DNA of 64,000 nucleotides from Aphidius gifuensis (Eukaryota > Arthropoda > Insecta > Hymenoptera > Braconidae), in assembly GCF_014905175.1 (NCBI RefSeq), contig NC_057791.1, forward strand, positions 16,868,177-16,932,176, written 5' to 3'. Shown here piece by piece: positions 49,741 to 63,300 of this stretch. A program made the position numbers and the translations under genes. Every line of letters begins with the position of its first letter. The stretch's first letter is position 1. The notes beneath the pieces were generated by a model, which made no database searches, had not been told where the DNA came from, and saw only the letters and a list, made by a program, of their open reading frames with translations.

Positions 49741-52247
49741 ATGTGCACATGTATTTATTTTATTTTTATAAATTTTTTAACACTTAATTTTGTGTCAACA
49801 GGTGAGATAATTTAAATCTTTTTATCAAACTTATTATAATTAGTTTAATTAAATCTCGTGTAAACTGTAAATTTACAAAAACTATTTAGACATTTTCAAG
49901 TTGAAATAATAATAATTGACTCAGTGTTATAAAAAGTTTAAAAACGAAATTTAATAAAAATAGGAAACATAGTTGATTAAAGAAAAAATTAAATTAATTA
50001 AAATTGTTAATTACAGTGGAAGATAAATTTTAATATTAAATGATTTGTTTGTTTCTTTTATTTCTATGTTGCTTATCAATTTTAAAATCTTTAATGTCAC
50101 ATTTGTTTAAATGATTAATATATCGTTCATTGAAAAAATAAAAAATTATAAGAAAAATTTCAAGGTCATCATTTAGTCTGGAAAAATAATTTAATTGATG
50201 ACCGTGAAAGACAATTCTCATGGTCAATATTCCTCGTAAAACATACGTAATTATTTTTTTTTTTCGTTATAAAAATATTGCCACAACAATCATTTCATTA
50301 TATGAATAATATTTAAAAAGAAATAAATTAGAAAATACGTAAAATAAAATAATAGTAATAATGCTAGAAATAAAATATTAAATATTGATTTTAGTTGAGA
50401 GAAAGAATTACAATTCTGATAATGAAAAACGTTGGAATACACCACCAGAATTAATACCAGAAGCATTGTCTGATATGATAAAAATTCAACATTCATCCCA
50501 GCCAAGATTTCTACCATTTTCTGCAAGTTTTACTGTAAATTCTGGATCAAGTAATTCTCATTCATTAAGTATTGCAGGCACAAATAATGGCATCAGTTTA
50601 TCACAATCACAAAGTATGGCTTCAAGCGCATTTGAAAATGTCGGGTTAGTGATTAACGTTTATTTTTTTATCAATATAAAAAAATTCAATTTAATCATAT
50701 TATTTAAAATATGATTAACGAGACTACATTTACATTTTTTTATTTTCCACAAATTTATTATCGATAATTCTATTATCATATAAATTATTACAGACGAGAC
50801 CTTTATTCTGAAAAATAATAATAACACGTGCGTCATAAACTAACAGTGAAATTCACCTGCAACTTAACAAAGTGAAATATTATTTTTAACAAGTAACATA
50901 AATATTTAAACATTGATAAAAATTCAAAAATAATAGTATTTATTTAAAAAACATATTGAAATTTAGATGATTCAATAAAAATGATTCATCATTACGTAGG
51001 TGGAATATTTTTTTGTTTATATTATTATTTCGTCAATAAATTTTTCACGAAATAATAATTAATTTACAAAAAAATAAATTAATTATATTATTTACTATTT
51101 AAATTTTTTTTTAGATCAACTTTATCAACAAGTCAATCAAGTTCATTTTCAGCTGGTTTATCAGGATTGTCATCGTCTAATTCAAATGCATTTAATTTAA
51201 ATCAATTTGGTGGTCAATCAAATGTTAATTCAAATTCATTTGCAATTGGTCAGGCAAGTTCATCGTCAAATGGAAAAATAAATAATAATAATCAAGCAGT
51301 GAGTAGTGCTCAATCAAGCGTTGGATCATGGAATTCAGCAACAGCATCTGGTCTTGGTGGTAGTGGAGCAGCAGTTGGATCATCATATGAAGAAAATAAT
51401 AAACGACGTGGTAAACCTTCATGGACAAACATAAGTCCCAATTACAATGTTGGAGGTAATTATTTATTGAAAGATATTCTATTTTTTTTTTTAATTAAAT
51501 GGTATAATTTTTTTTCTAGGAGTTTATATGACACCTGGAGGAGAATATTCTGGTCGGGGTGGATTTTATGGAGGACATGACAATCGACCACTTCGTCTTG
51601 ATATTGATGTGGATGATTCACAGTATCAACAGACTCGTCCAACAGTTTTAATCAGTGATTATCGGCCATCATCTGTTAGAAATCATCGAGCTTTTATTGA
51701 TGAACACAGTGGAAATATTCAACGATATCCTAAACAACCATCTCTACAAGTTTCAGCAGCATCAGCAAGTTCATCTTCTAATTCACAAAATGGTTTTTCT
51801 ACTGGACAATCATCTTCTTACAGTGGACATGGTCAACCATCATCTTGGACTCAAAATTATGGTCAAACAACAGGAAATGCTCAGAGTCATTCTCAAGCTA
51901 CTTCATCAGCTTTTGAACAAAATAATAATGAAAAAATTCAAGCTAGTTTTAGCTCTGGTTCACTGGCATTAAATTCATATGAAAATGGTCAATCTCAGGG
52001 TTTATCTTCAAGTGGAAATCATGGACAACAATCACATGGTCATGTTAAACATCAAACATTTGGCCAGGCAAATGTTCAAGGCTCAGCAAATTCTGGATCA
52101 GTTATTAAATTTCCAAATGATAATTATAATAATCAAAATATTCAAAGAGAATTTATAAGAAGTAGAACTAAAAAATCATCGAAAAATCCAATCAATGAAT
52201 TTTTTACTGATTTATCTGATACAGTTGTTGATTTGTTTGAATTTTAA
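49741..52247 (+). CDS. Secreted Ser/Asn/Gln-rich (silk- or matrix-like) protein
   Basis: 459 residues. Exons are 49741-49801, 50395-50644, 51115-51455 and 51520-52247; phases 1, 2 and 1 agree. An in-frame ATG at 49735 would add two residues. Exon 1 gives a hydrophobic leader (CIYFIFINFLTLNFVST). The body is Ser/Asn/Gln/Ala/Gly-rich (SLSQSQSMASSAF; SSAQSSVGSWNSATASG), with a less repetitive central segment (YMTPGGEYSGRGGFYGG; RLDIDVDD) and a His/Gln/Ser-rich part. It ends in a basic patch (RSRTKKSSKNP) and an amphipathic tail (FFTDLSDTVVDLFEF). Composition resembles insect silk, glue or eggshell-type proteins, but no family signature is present. The first exon is the least certain part, since 593 bp separate it from exon 2. 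Confidence 0.75.
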
Positions 52248-53637
52248 ATAATAAATTATGTAAATTATTTATTAATTGATTTTTAAATAAGAAACTTTTT
52301 CTTTTTAATTTTTAACATTATTAAATTTATATGTTATTTTATTTTATCGACTGTTTATTAAATAATTTTAATAATCATTCTTAGATGTCAGAGCTTTGAT
52401 ATTCTTGGAGGTCATTGATATATTTTTATTACAATATTTTCTTTGTGATTATTATTAAAACGCAATAATCAAGTATTCTATTTCCTAGGAATAATCAAAC
52501 GAAAAAATAATAAGAGAAAAAAAACAAATTCATTGAATCATTTATGAATTCATTAGAAAAAAAAAAAAAAATTAATTAATTAATTTAAATACAAGTTGGG
52601 AAAATCCCAGAATTGTATTATTTTTTTTATTTTGTCTATTTATATGACTAATCATTTATCATATAAATTTAAAACACTAAAAAATATATATTTTTTTAAA
52701 TAAGTCTTTTTTTTTTTTTGTAAATAATTTTACTATAGGCACCATTGAACTAGTGTCTGTGATAATTTTAATAGCATCATTCAATATTCAAACATCTTCA
52801 AGGCCGTTTGAGTATTAACATTCTTCAATTACATGAGAATAAATTGAAGAAATATTATAATGAATATATAAAAAAATAAATAACGAAATGCTATTATTAA
52901 TATTATGGAAATTATAAATTTCCAACGAGGTTATAATTTTAAATCGAAAAAAGTTATTAACAAAAATATACAAAGAAGAAAATAAATTCCCTAAAATTTT
53001 ATACTTTCGATAATTCAAATCGAAACAAGCTGCAGGAAAAATTAAATACTACTGTTGATTTTTCGTCTTTAGTTTAAGTCAATGCCATTGTTAATGTCGT
53101 AAATAAAAAAAAAAATCTATTCATGGTCAAATTCATTAATCATAAAGTTTAATCAAACTCTTCTATTCTTTTGCATATTTGTGACATAATATTGACAATT
53201 TAAAAAATAAATAATAATTCTTTAAATAAATAAAATATATTGTTTTTAATTAAAAAAAAAAACGGTAAAAATAGAATCATTAATTTGTTGGAATAAAAAG
53301 AAAAACATAATTATGCAAACGTGTAGAAAAAAAAAAAAAATAATTAATTGTTATATTTTCCATATGAAGGGGAAATACCAAAAGTGTAAATTTAAATTTC
53401 CTCTGATGAGCAAAATGAAATAAACAATACCGGAATATTAGTCATTTGTTGACTTATGCAATAACCATTAGAAGATCACACTTGCTTATGAGTTACAAAG
53501 GTGGATATCGTTTGCTATAAAAGAAGAAAAAATCAAAGAATATTTATCAAAGAGTATTTATCCGTTGAATTGATATATCTAAAGATTACTTGTTGTATTT
53601 TATATTTATTCTGCAGTTTTTTTAAATTTATTCCAAC
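52248..53637. other. Gene-free gap with promoter
   Basis: AT-rich with homopolymers. The only element recognised is TATAAAAG at 53516-53523, about 115 bp before the next ATG. Confidence 0.45.
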
Positions 53638-55055
53638 ATGTGGAAGTCATTATTTTTATGTTTATTTATAACAACAGCACTTGATGCTTTGCCACTTGAT
53701 AAAGGTAACTTGTTTGCTATAATAATTTTTATAAATATATATTTATTAATAATTTAATTTATTTATTTTAATTTTTTATATTATTGCAGAGTCTTATGAA
53801 GAGGTTCCAATTCCTCCAACTGAATTGTTACCACCACTTGCTGATGCTGAAGAATCAAAATTTGCTGTTGATATATTTAATGAAAATGTAACACTTGCAA
53901 ATGAATTATTACCACCATTTGAAAATAATAAAACAGATAAATTAGGTGTTGTTTATATTATTAATTTATATGCTGTAAGAAATGCAACAGAAGATAATGA
54001 TAATGACGAAGAAGTATTGAATGCCGATATTACCGGAAAAATACCAGGAATACTTGGTAAATATATTTAATAATTATTAAATCAATAAATAATTAAAATT
54101 ATTTAAATATTAATTTGTGTTTTTTATTTTTTAGAACCAATTGCAACGGTATTATTGATTCTTGAAGAAGAAGATGAAAATAAACCAGTAAGTCTTGATG
54201 AATTCGCTAAAGATCTTGAAGATGATGGTTTTAAAGTTGAAAGAATTGGTGATGATAATGAAATAAAAGTAATTAAAATTGATATGGATGGTACAGAAGA
54301 ACCAGATTTTGAGCTAATTAAACCAGGACAACTCAATAAAATACGTCGACGTAGATCACCAGAACCACATCTTGGTCTTCTTAATAAATTATTGGACAAA
54401 CATAGAGGTGATGATTGTGATCCTTGTCGTCAAAAACAATATTATCAACAACCACCTCAATATTATCAGCCACCACCTCAACAATATCAACCACCACCTC
54501 AATATTATCAACCACCACGTCAACATTACCAACCACCACCCCAGCATTATCAACCACCACAGTATGAACCATATCGACAACACTATCGTCCACCACCCCA
54601 GCAACAACCTTGTGATGTCTGCGGTCAAACTGGAGGGTATTTATTTAAATTTATTTACATCATAATAAATAATAACTAAAATACTAACTGGAGATAAAAT
54701 TTTTCTCTTTATCATACTCGAAATAAAAAAATTATGTATAGCTTCTGTCGGTGAATGAGAAATCTAAAAGATTTCTCTACAAACAATTGTTGATATATAT
54801 TAGTAAATTTATTTTAACAAATGACAGTATATTATCTTCAATTGTTATAATAATTATAAATTATTATTTCAATTATTTTATTAATTAAAATCTTTTTAAT
54901 TTTACAGAAATCATGGCTCACACAGCCAATCGTCAGCTCAAGCATCAGCTCAGTCATCTTCAAATAGTTGGTAAGAAATATAAAACTAACAGTAAAAAAT
55001 AATTCCATTAAAATATAAATTTATAATAATTTTTTTTTCATATTTTTACAGGTAA
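53638..55055 (+). CDS. Secreted acidic protein with one ~40-residue repeat and Gln/Pro/Tyr tail
   Basis: 300 residues, five exons: 53638-53704, 53790-54056, 54135-54636, 54908-54970 and 55052-55055. The last exon supplies only one base and the TAA stop. Signal peptide SLFLCLFITTALDALP. After an acidic N-terminal part comes GVVYIINLYAVRN, then at about residues 129-166 a repeat unit (SLDEFAKDLEDDGFKVERI). A basic LNKIRRRRSP motif looks like a furin-type cleavage site, followed by a CDPC pair and about nine (Q)YYQPPPQ-like repeats. A CDVCG motif and a short Ser/Gln/Ala tail (QSSAQASAQSSSNSW) close the protein. It is the upstream paralogue of the gene at 56109. Function unknown. Confidence 0.82.
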
Positions 55056-56108
55056 AGAAAAAGTTGAATAATTATTTTTTCTTGATCATTGAAGAATTTA
55101 ATTTAACGAGATACACTGATTCATCGATGTGTCATCAAACCTTATTATTTACAAATGCTTTTGGCCTTCAATTTTTATAACTCAATGTATAAATAATAAA
55201 TATTTTCATTTTGAATTAACAATATGATTTGCTTAACGAAAAAAAAAAAAAAAAAATACAAATTTTATTTGCTGTTGTTGAGTGTACATGAATTATTATT
55301 TTTATATTTTCCTGGTACCTGGTATAATTGTGGCTTATTCCACTGGATCGTGACCTCATCACTTGTGTTGTTCACGCACAGTGATACTTTTCACAATCAT
55401 TATTTATCATACAAGTCATTTTATTATAAAGAAAATATTAAATTTAATTTTTAACCATTTTTTTTTTTTCGTATTTTCTACTAAAATGATTGCATAAAAA
55501 TTACTATATAATTATACAAGCACAGGTATTTTTAAGAGTGAATAGATGAAATATAATTCTGTAGAATTATTGATACTGATGAACCGATATTTATATTCAT
55601 AAAAACTTCCGGTATTTAATGGTAAAAATAAAAAAAAAATAACAACGTACAGATAAAAATAAAAGGTATTTTTATTACTCGGTAATCAAATTTTTATATT
55701 TATCGAAAAACTATCAATATAATTGTTTTTTAACAACCTATTATTATCATAAAAAAAATAATTTAAAAAAATAAAATTATTATTTTCATAAAAGTATTAA
55801 AATAATGGATATTTTAATTTAACAATTTGATGAAATAACTTGATATTTTTTAGATAAGATTTTAGTTTTTCATACAACTAAAAAAATAATAATAAAATAT
55901 GAAAAATAATAAAAAAAATTTACGTGTATCACGGAGTAAATAATGGCGCAGTTGAAATATTGTTACATAATGATTTTTGAATGATGCACTGACAGGTGCT
56001 TATCAAAGTATAAAAGAGACAAGGCTAAATATATTTACGTTCAGTTGCGTGCTGATATTTGGAGGTGACTTAGTTTAATTTTTAATTTTTATATATCATT
56101 TTTTAATT
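55056..56108. other. Gap between two paralogues
   Basis: About 1 kb of AT-rich sequence. It contains the 3' UTR of the upstream gene and, at its right end, the promoter described separately. No other feature seen. Confidence 0.4.
56009..56045 (+). promoter_or_regulatory. TATA box plus initiator
   Basis: TATAAAAG at 56009-56016, with TCAGT at 56041-56045 about 32 bp downstream, the arthropod core-promoter arrangement. The predicted leader of the following gene is about 65 bases. Confidence 0.65.
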
Positions 56109-57098
56109 ATGCAAATGATTGTCATTTCGTTTGGGCTTGTTCTACTAGCAACTTGTCTAAGTGCTTTACCAGCAACTTTAGATTCAGGTAACAAGTAGAA
56201 ACATTTAAAAAGTCGATAATTTAATTATTTAATTTTTAATAATTTTTAGATGGAGATGTATCATACGAAGAGAATGGTGTTGTTTATATATTTGATATTT
56301 ATGCAGTGAGAAAATCAAATAGTGCAAGTGTTGGAAAAATACTTAATGATGGAGGTATCGAAAAAATAAAATCATCAGCAGGTAAATAATATAAAATATA
56401 ATAATTATAAATGTAAATATAATAATTATTAAACAATGTGTTAATTATTTTTTATTTTTAATATTTAAGATAAAATTGGAACGGTAGTTATGGCTGATGA
56501 AGATTCAGAAGTTCCAATAACACTTGGTGAATTTTCAGACATTGTTGAAGACTTAGGAATGACTGTTGAAAAATTAAATGACGGTGATGAATTGAAAATC
56601 ATTGAAATAAAATTTGAAGATATGTCAATGGAAGATTTTGATGATTTTATGAGTTTTGAAGAACTTATTAGAGTATTAAAAGCCGAAGGTATAATATTAG
56701 AATTAAATGAAGAAAATTCATCGAGATTTATACAAGTTTCGTTTGATGAAAAACTTAAAAATTCCGATGATCAACCATTTACACTTGATGAACTTGCTGA
56801 ATTTTTTGAAAAAGAAGGATATACTGTTGATGTTATTAAAGCTAAGAACAAAGTTATGGCAATAAGAATTCATGTTGATGATATTCCTGATGTTGTAACA
56901 ACAAAACAAACATCACCAAAAAAAGATAATAAAAAATATGATATAAATGATAAAAAAGACGATCATTTTTCAACATTTGATCATATTACCAAGTCTGATT
57001 CAATGAATAAAATTAGAAAACGTAGAACTCCATGTTCTGAATGTCAAACTGGTACAATGATTAAAAATATGATTGAGAAATACAAAGAAACAAAATAA
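56109..57098 (+). CDS. Secreted acidic protein with three ~40-residue repeats
   Basis: 279 residues. Exons are 56109-56187, 56250-56381 and 56470-57098, phase-1 introns. Signal peptide VISFGLVLLATCLSALP. It shares GVVYIFDIYAVRK with the preceding gene. Three tandem repeat units follow at about residues 86-122 (ITLGEFSDIVEDLGMTVEKL), 131-165 (SFEELIRVLKAEGIILEL) and 173-211 (FTLDELAEFFEKEGYTVDVI). Each is a helix-like LxEhxxxhExxGhxV followed by alternating hydrophobics, suggesting a small alpha-beta fold. A basic MNKIRKRRTP site precedes CSEC and a short helical tail, parallel to the paralogue, but there is no Gln/Pro/Tyr region. No known domain recognised. Confidence 0.85.
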
Positions 57099-57373
57099 TT
57101 ATTGACATTTAAATATCAATTATTTCGATAATAATTGAATTTGTTTCTGTTATCATATTCGAATGATAATTTATATATTATACTATTTTAAATAAATTAT
57201 ATTTAATTCATAATGTGATTAATAAATAAAACAACAAAAAAAATTTTGAAAAATTGATAATTATTATTTATATTTAATAGAAAAATAATAATTAACAAAT
57301 GGTAGAAAAAAATAATAAATGAAAAATTAGAAACTTATATTTATTGTTGAAGAAAAATAATAAAAAAAATTAA

Positions 57374-60300
57374 TTAATCATCTTCATCATCACTGATGAT
57401 TCTACGTGATTGTTTTGTGATATTTTTTTCTGGTGTTTCATTATTTTTTTCTTCATTTTTATCAGCATCATTGTCTTTGTCATCATCAGTATCATCATCG
57501 CTGTTAATTTGAATTACTCGACGTTTTTTACTTATTGGAGTTTCATTGTCAGAATTGTCTGAACGATTTCTTTTTGTTTCAGCTAAAAATAAATGATAAA
57601 AAATTTAATAAAATACAAAAAAAAAAAAATAAGTAATAAAATTTTACTCATACCAATGCTATTTTCATCATCGTTATTATCAATTTTCATTTCAGAGTCT
57701 GAGTCTGAAGAATCTTGCATTACTTTAAGACGACTCTTGTTCAATTTTAATTTTTCATTTTTATTATTATCTTGACTATTGTCACTATTTTTCATCTTGG
57801 GGGTCAACTTGTTCTCAACACTTTTCTTCATCATTGTTTTTGTTGGCAAAGTATCTTCATCACTGCTTGAGTCATCGCCTTCAGCTATTTGACGACTTTC
57901 CACTGAGTTGACTAAATAATAAAAGAAAAAAAAAAAAGAAAACAAAAAGATTGAGTAAAAATTTTTTAATAATAATTTAATTATATAAATGAAAAATAAA
58001 CTTTATATAAATAATTACATTTTTTTTTGTTTGAATTATTGTTGAATAATTTTTTAATATTATCCAAATCAGATTGATGATTATCATCGCTTGAATCACT
58101 GTCATCATTATCATTGTCATCATTATCACTTCTAATCTCAGGAACTTCTGTATTTTCTTTAAATAATAAAGTAAATAAATAATTTCTCTCTAGCTCTTGA
58201 ATAATAATTAAATTGAATTATAGAATAAATAAAATACATACCTTCTTCAATGAAATTTCCAGCAAGTGAATTTGTAATAAGTTCACAACGTTTTCTTATT
58301 GTTGATGGTAACATAGTTGCTGGTATACGCCAATGAATTTCTTGTTCATTAGCTGGTGGTTCAATTCCAAATGCACGTAATAATTTACGAAAACTTGGTG
58401 TCTCCATTGCAAATGATGAATCATCAGTCAATGGTACCAATGATATACCATCATTACTTTCTTCATCTCTATCATCAAGTGCATCTTGAAGAGATTCTCT
58501 CAACCATTCAAGTACTTTATTCATTTCTTTTCCTATCGAAAAAAAAGTATTTATAAAATTAATTGATTGAAAAAATAAAAAACAAAAATCAACTCTCTTA
58601 CCTTCTCTTATAACTTGTTTTATTAATACTGACAATTGTCCATCAGAATAAACAATAGCAGGTTGTTTATTATTTTTAAATGATTTTTTATTATTATTTT
58701 TAATTATTTTTAATGAATTGCTTTTTGATGCTGTATCAGAAGTTTCACTATCAGAGTTGTCACTGCTATCTGACCTTTCACTTGATGATTGAGTTTCCAA
58801 TGAAGCTTTTTGTGCTTTTTAAATAAAAAATAAAATAGATATGTATTAATAGATAAAATAAAAATTATAAAAAAGTATTTTTATCATTATGATAAAAATA
58901 ATTTAACAATATATTTTTTTTTACATTTCATAATAAAAATATAAATAAAAATTTAAAAACACTACAAAGGTTAATGGTTATATAAATGAAAAATGAAAAA
59001 ATATTTTCAATTGATAATAGATTTAAATTAATAATAAATGACTAATGAAATTTTAATTAATCAATTAATTAAAATTTTATAGATAAATTTAATTTTATTA
59101 TTAAATTGTAAAGCTTTTGACATTTGTTAAAAGTATTTTAATAATGTTTCTCTAATGATAATAAATTAGATTTAAAAAAAATTAGTCATATCTATAATAA
59201 TGAAATTATGATGATGATGATAGTTGAAGGAAACACACACACAGACATTTTAGAAGTACGATAATAGGAATAGTATTTTCTCAGTTAAAGGGTAAAATAT
59301 AATATACTGCGTCATGCTGCGTGACACAAAGTATGACACGGTGGATGTAGTTTAAGTGTCAGAGAGGATGAGACAGGGTGAGAAGAAAGGGGGTTTATAA
59401 ATGGATGGCAATGTTTAGATGCACCACAAACCCCAGATATATATATGTCACATAACATGCATATATTATGTGAATATTTACTATGATTTTATGTCATTTG
59501 TAAATTAATTTCAAACTTATATTATTGAATTTATAATAAATATTATTTCAACGTTTGTTGTTATTATATTAATTATTTTAAAATAATAAAATCTTGCCAA
59601 TTAAAAAATAACAATAGTAAAATTCGATTTCAAGCTTTTAACTTGCATCATTTATTTATTTTTTTTTTTTGTTGAATTAAAAAAATAAATAAATAGACAA
59701 GAAACTTTGTAAAACTAAAAGTATACGATACAATTGAAATTGGATAATGGATTGAACAAACGTTGAAAGTATTTATATATATATATGTTTTTTAAAAAAA
59801 AAAAATTAAAACTTACATCCATCGCTTTTCTTCTTTCTTTTTTTATGAAGTTCTTTTTTGTCTTTAGCCAATCCAAGTTCCAAAAGCTTTTCTTTTATTT
59901 TATTTTTTTTTCTTTTTATTGTCAAACCATTGCTTATAGATTCAACTACATCTATTTAAATAAAAATTAAAATATATTTAAACTTATAAATAGTTTTTTA
60001 AAAATTAATTTCAATTGATAATGTCTCGATCATATTGATCTTATTGTTTAATTAGGGTAATAAATAAATGACGATAGCAAGTCAAATATATATGCAATTG
60101 ATTATTTATTAATATTATTTAATGCGAATTCGTATAAAGAGTAGAATTAATTATTTAAAACAGTAATAATCTTAGTATAATGAACAGCCATATCGTGATA
60201 CACGTTTCAATGATGTTTTACTGATACCGTTAAGTTCTAAAGCATGATCAGCACGATCACAACTTTGTGCATCGAGTGTAGCATTTTTAGATAGAACCCA

Positions 60301-63300
60301 AGCATATTGCAACATACTATTGAAACGAAAAAAGTTATTAGTAATAATTACTTGGTAATATATACATAAATATAAAAAAAATAATTATGTTCAACTTAGT
60401 ACCTTCCATCTTCGGCCATTTGAATCATTTCGAGAACATAAAAGTGAATATAATCAGTATCTAAAATAATTCCAACACTGTTTCTTTCAAGTGCAAGTGG
60501 TTGGAATTTTAAATCAAATTGTGATCGAGATCCTTGAATTGGATATGCAGAGAAATTGAATTTATTTGTACTTCCAGTTCTTGAAATTATAATTTTATGA
60601 TTTTTTAAATTATTGGCTATATTTTATTTCAATGAAATTTTGTTTAATAAATTATAGATAGTCTTGTAATTAACTTACAGAATACTTATATATGAAACAG
60701 TTGCTGAAAAACCTCCTTCTTTATTTAAAACAACTTCAACGGTACTACATTTTTGACTTGGTTCATATCCATTTGGAATTGCTGACCATGTATACCAAGT
60801 TCCTACTAACTATATCATAAAAATATATAAATATTTTAGACTATAAAATAATTAATAAGATTTAATTGGTATATTACCTTTTCAAGATCACAAGTTGGCA
60901 ATGATTTAACAAGAGGATAAGTTGGTACTACAATTTGTGATGAAATACCAGCAATAAGTGCCGATAAAATTACAATTAAAAACTTCATGATGATTTTACT
61001 TTCAATTTTTCTTTTGAATGTACTGAATTTGTAAGAAACTTTTTTCGATATTTATACGGTTTTTTTTGGAATTAATTATCATATTAAATTATGCTAATAA
61101 TAATGACATGTTTAAAAAAATATTTAAACATATTGATGAATTTATAATTAGATTTTAAAATATATATTTCAAATGTAATGCTTAATCAACGATAAGCACA
61201 ATTTGGTTTTTATTTCTACAAGTGTTTAGGTACACTTGACTTGTTGGCTTTAATTTTTTCTCAACGAGTTTAATGATTAACTAATTACTTATGAAGGCAC
61301 GGCCACGCTTTTTATTTTATTTTACTAAATAATAATTCTCAACTCGGTAATTTTAGATCATTCAAATTTCTCATATCTGCAATTATGCAACCATTCAAAT
61401 ACAAGTCAAGTCAAGTGTACATAGACACTTGTAAAAATAAAAAAATCGATTGATTAAGCATTTGAAATATAAATTTTTAAAACAACGTCATTGAGTTCTA
61501 AATATAACTATGAAAATTGAAAATTATTTCTTTTAAATTTTGTACTTTTGAAAGAAAATAAGGGCTATGATAAATATTGATTTATGAAATTTTTTAATTG
61601 TAATTTTGTCGGTACTTTTTTACAATTTCAACTGGAAACATATCGTCTTGTTAAACCATTGCTAAATTAAGTAATTCAAAAAGTAATATAAATAAAATCT
61701 TATTGATTACTTTATAGTTTAATATTTTTATAATTTTATCCAGTCAAAAATGCTCCTTTACCAAAATTTCTTATTTCGATTGTTCGTTTACTACAACTTG
61801 CACTTCAATTGGAATTATTTTAGATACTGATTCAAATTTTTAAAAGATAGAAAACAATAAATTTACAACTATTATTCATATTGATATTAATATATTACCA
61901 AGTAATTATTAATAATAATTATTTTTACTCAAATAGTCTTTTAGAATTTGCTTGGATCGACCTTGAAATTCTCACTCGTGTTTATACTGCTTTAGTAAAA
62001 AATATTATTAATCCAGCTTTACTGAAATTTATATCGCAAGATGGATGTTCATTATACAATAATTATTGATATTAATAAATATTTATCTTGCAAAATAGAA
62101 TGTAAAAACAATTTAAATAAAAAAATAATAAAATTGGATTTTATCAAGTACAATTGCCACGAAATTTTTCATTTATTGAGGTAATAATCTAAAAGTTATG
62201 AAATTTATCAAATTTAATCGAGTATGTACTTGTTCTTATTTTAGCAATTGAATTTTTTTTACGATTGAGTATTTAATATGAAAAAAAATAAATGGAAATT
62301 TACACTCAAATACTTACCGATATCATTTCTATGAATTTCCCACAATTCTGTGAGCTGGGTTATTTCCTCTTCTGACCATTCTTCTGGTAAATGAATTCTC
62401 GTTGATTTCTAAAATAATAAATTCAAATAAGTATTATTATAAAATAATTTACGCAATCTTATTTTGAATATTATTTTAACAGTTTAAAAAATTTTCAAGT
62501 AAGACACATGAAAGTTTTTTTTAAGGATAAAAAAGTTGTCTTTTTTTCACAAGCAAGTAAGATGGTTTTGAATGAGAAAAATAGTAAAAGTGTGCATGCT
62601 ATTCTATAGCAAATAAAAAGTAATTTAAGCTGAAGAAAAAAAAAATATAAAATGAAAAATAAATTCCAGACAAAGAGAGAATATTGTCTTCTTGGAATTT
62701 TCAATTTCTCGAGGTCTCTCGAAATTTATTTATTTATTTTTTCAAAATTATATTTTTTTACTATGCAGATGAAGAATTTCTTCGTCTTTTTTTTCTTTAC
62801 TTTGCTTATTTTATTCCTTTAAAGTTTACATGTATTTTTTTTATTTTTTATTATTATTTTCTTAACGATAAATCATTGATCTTTTGATGTTCTTTGAGGG
62901 TTGGTATTGTCGGAAGGTGGGTATGTTCAAGAAGCAACTGATACTGAAACCACAAATATGCATGCAAAGGGCATGTGTGGGTGTGTATGTGGAAATTTAA
63001 TAACAAACTATAGATGTTAAAATAAAAGATGCAAAAAAAAAATGTTTAAAAATACCAATATAATCTAATCCCCCAGTAATAAAATATATAATTTTTTTAA
63101 AAATAATTTTACCAACAAACTGGATTATTTTTTTACATTTAAAAAATAGAAATTCATGCTTGTTTGGTAAAAGATTAAAGCTCTTTTCTACCGATTCAAC
63201 AAAAAATAAATAAAAATTTAAAATTGCTTTTACAGAAAATATTTTTTTTTCTCTATATTTCTACGGCTATTCTTCAAGATATATATTTTTTTTTCTTTTT

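Noticed and set aside
48220..52247. One fused gene joining the two Ser-rich genes
   Set aside because: A weak donor (CAA/GTGATG) would allow it, but the second set of exons has its own hydrophobic leader exon at 49741 with a good donor and matching phase, and the first has a stop at 49171.
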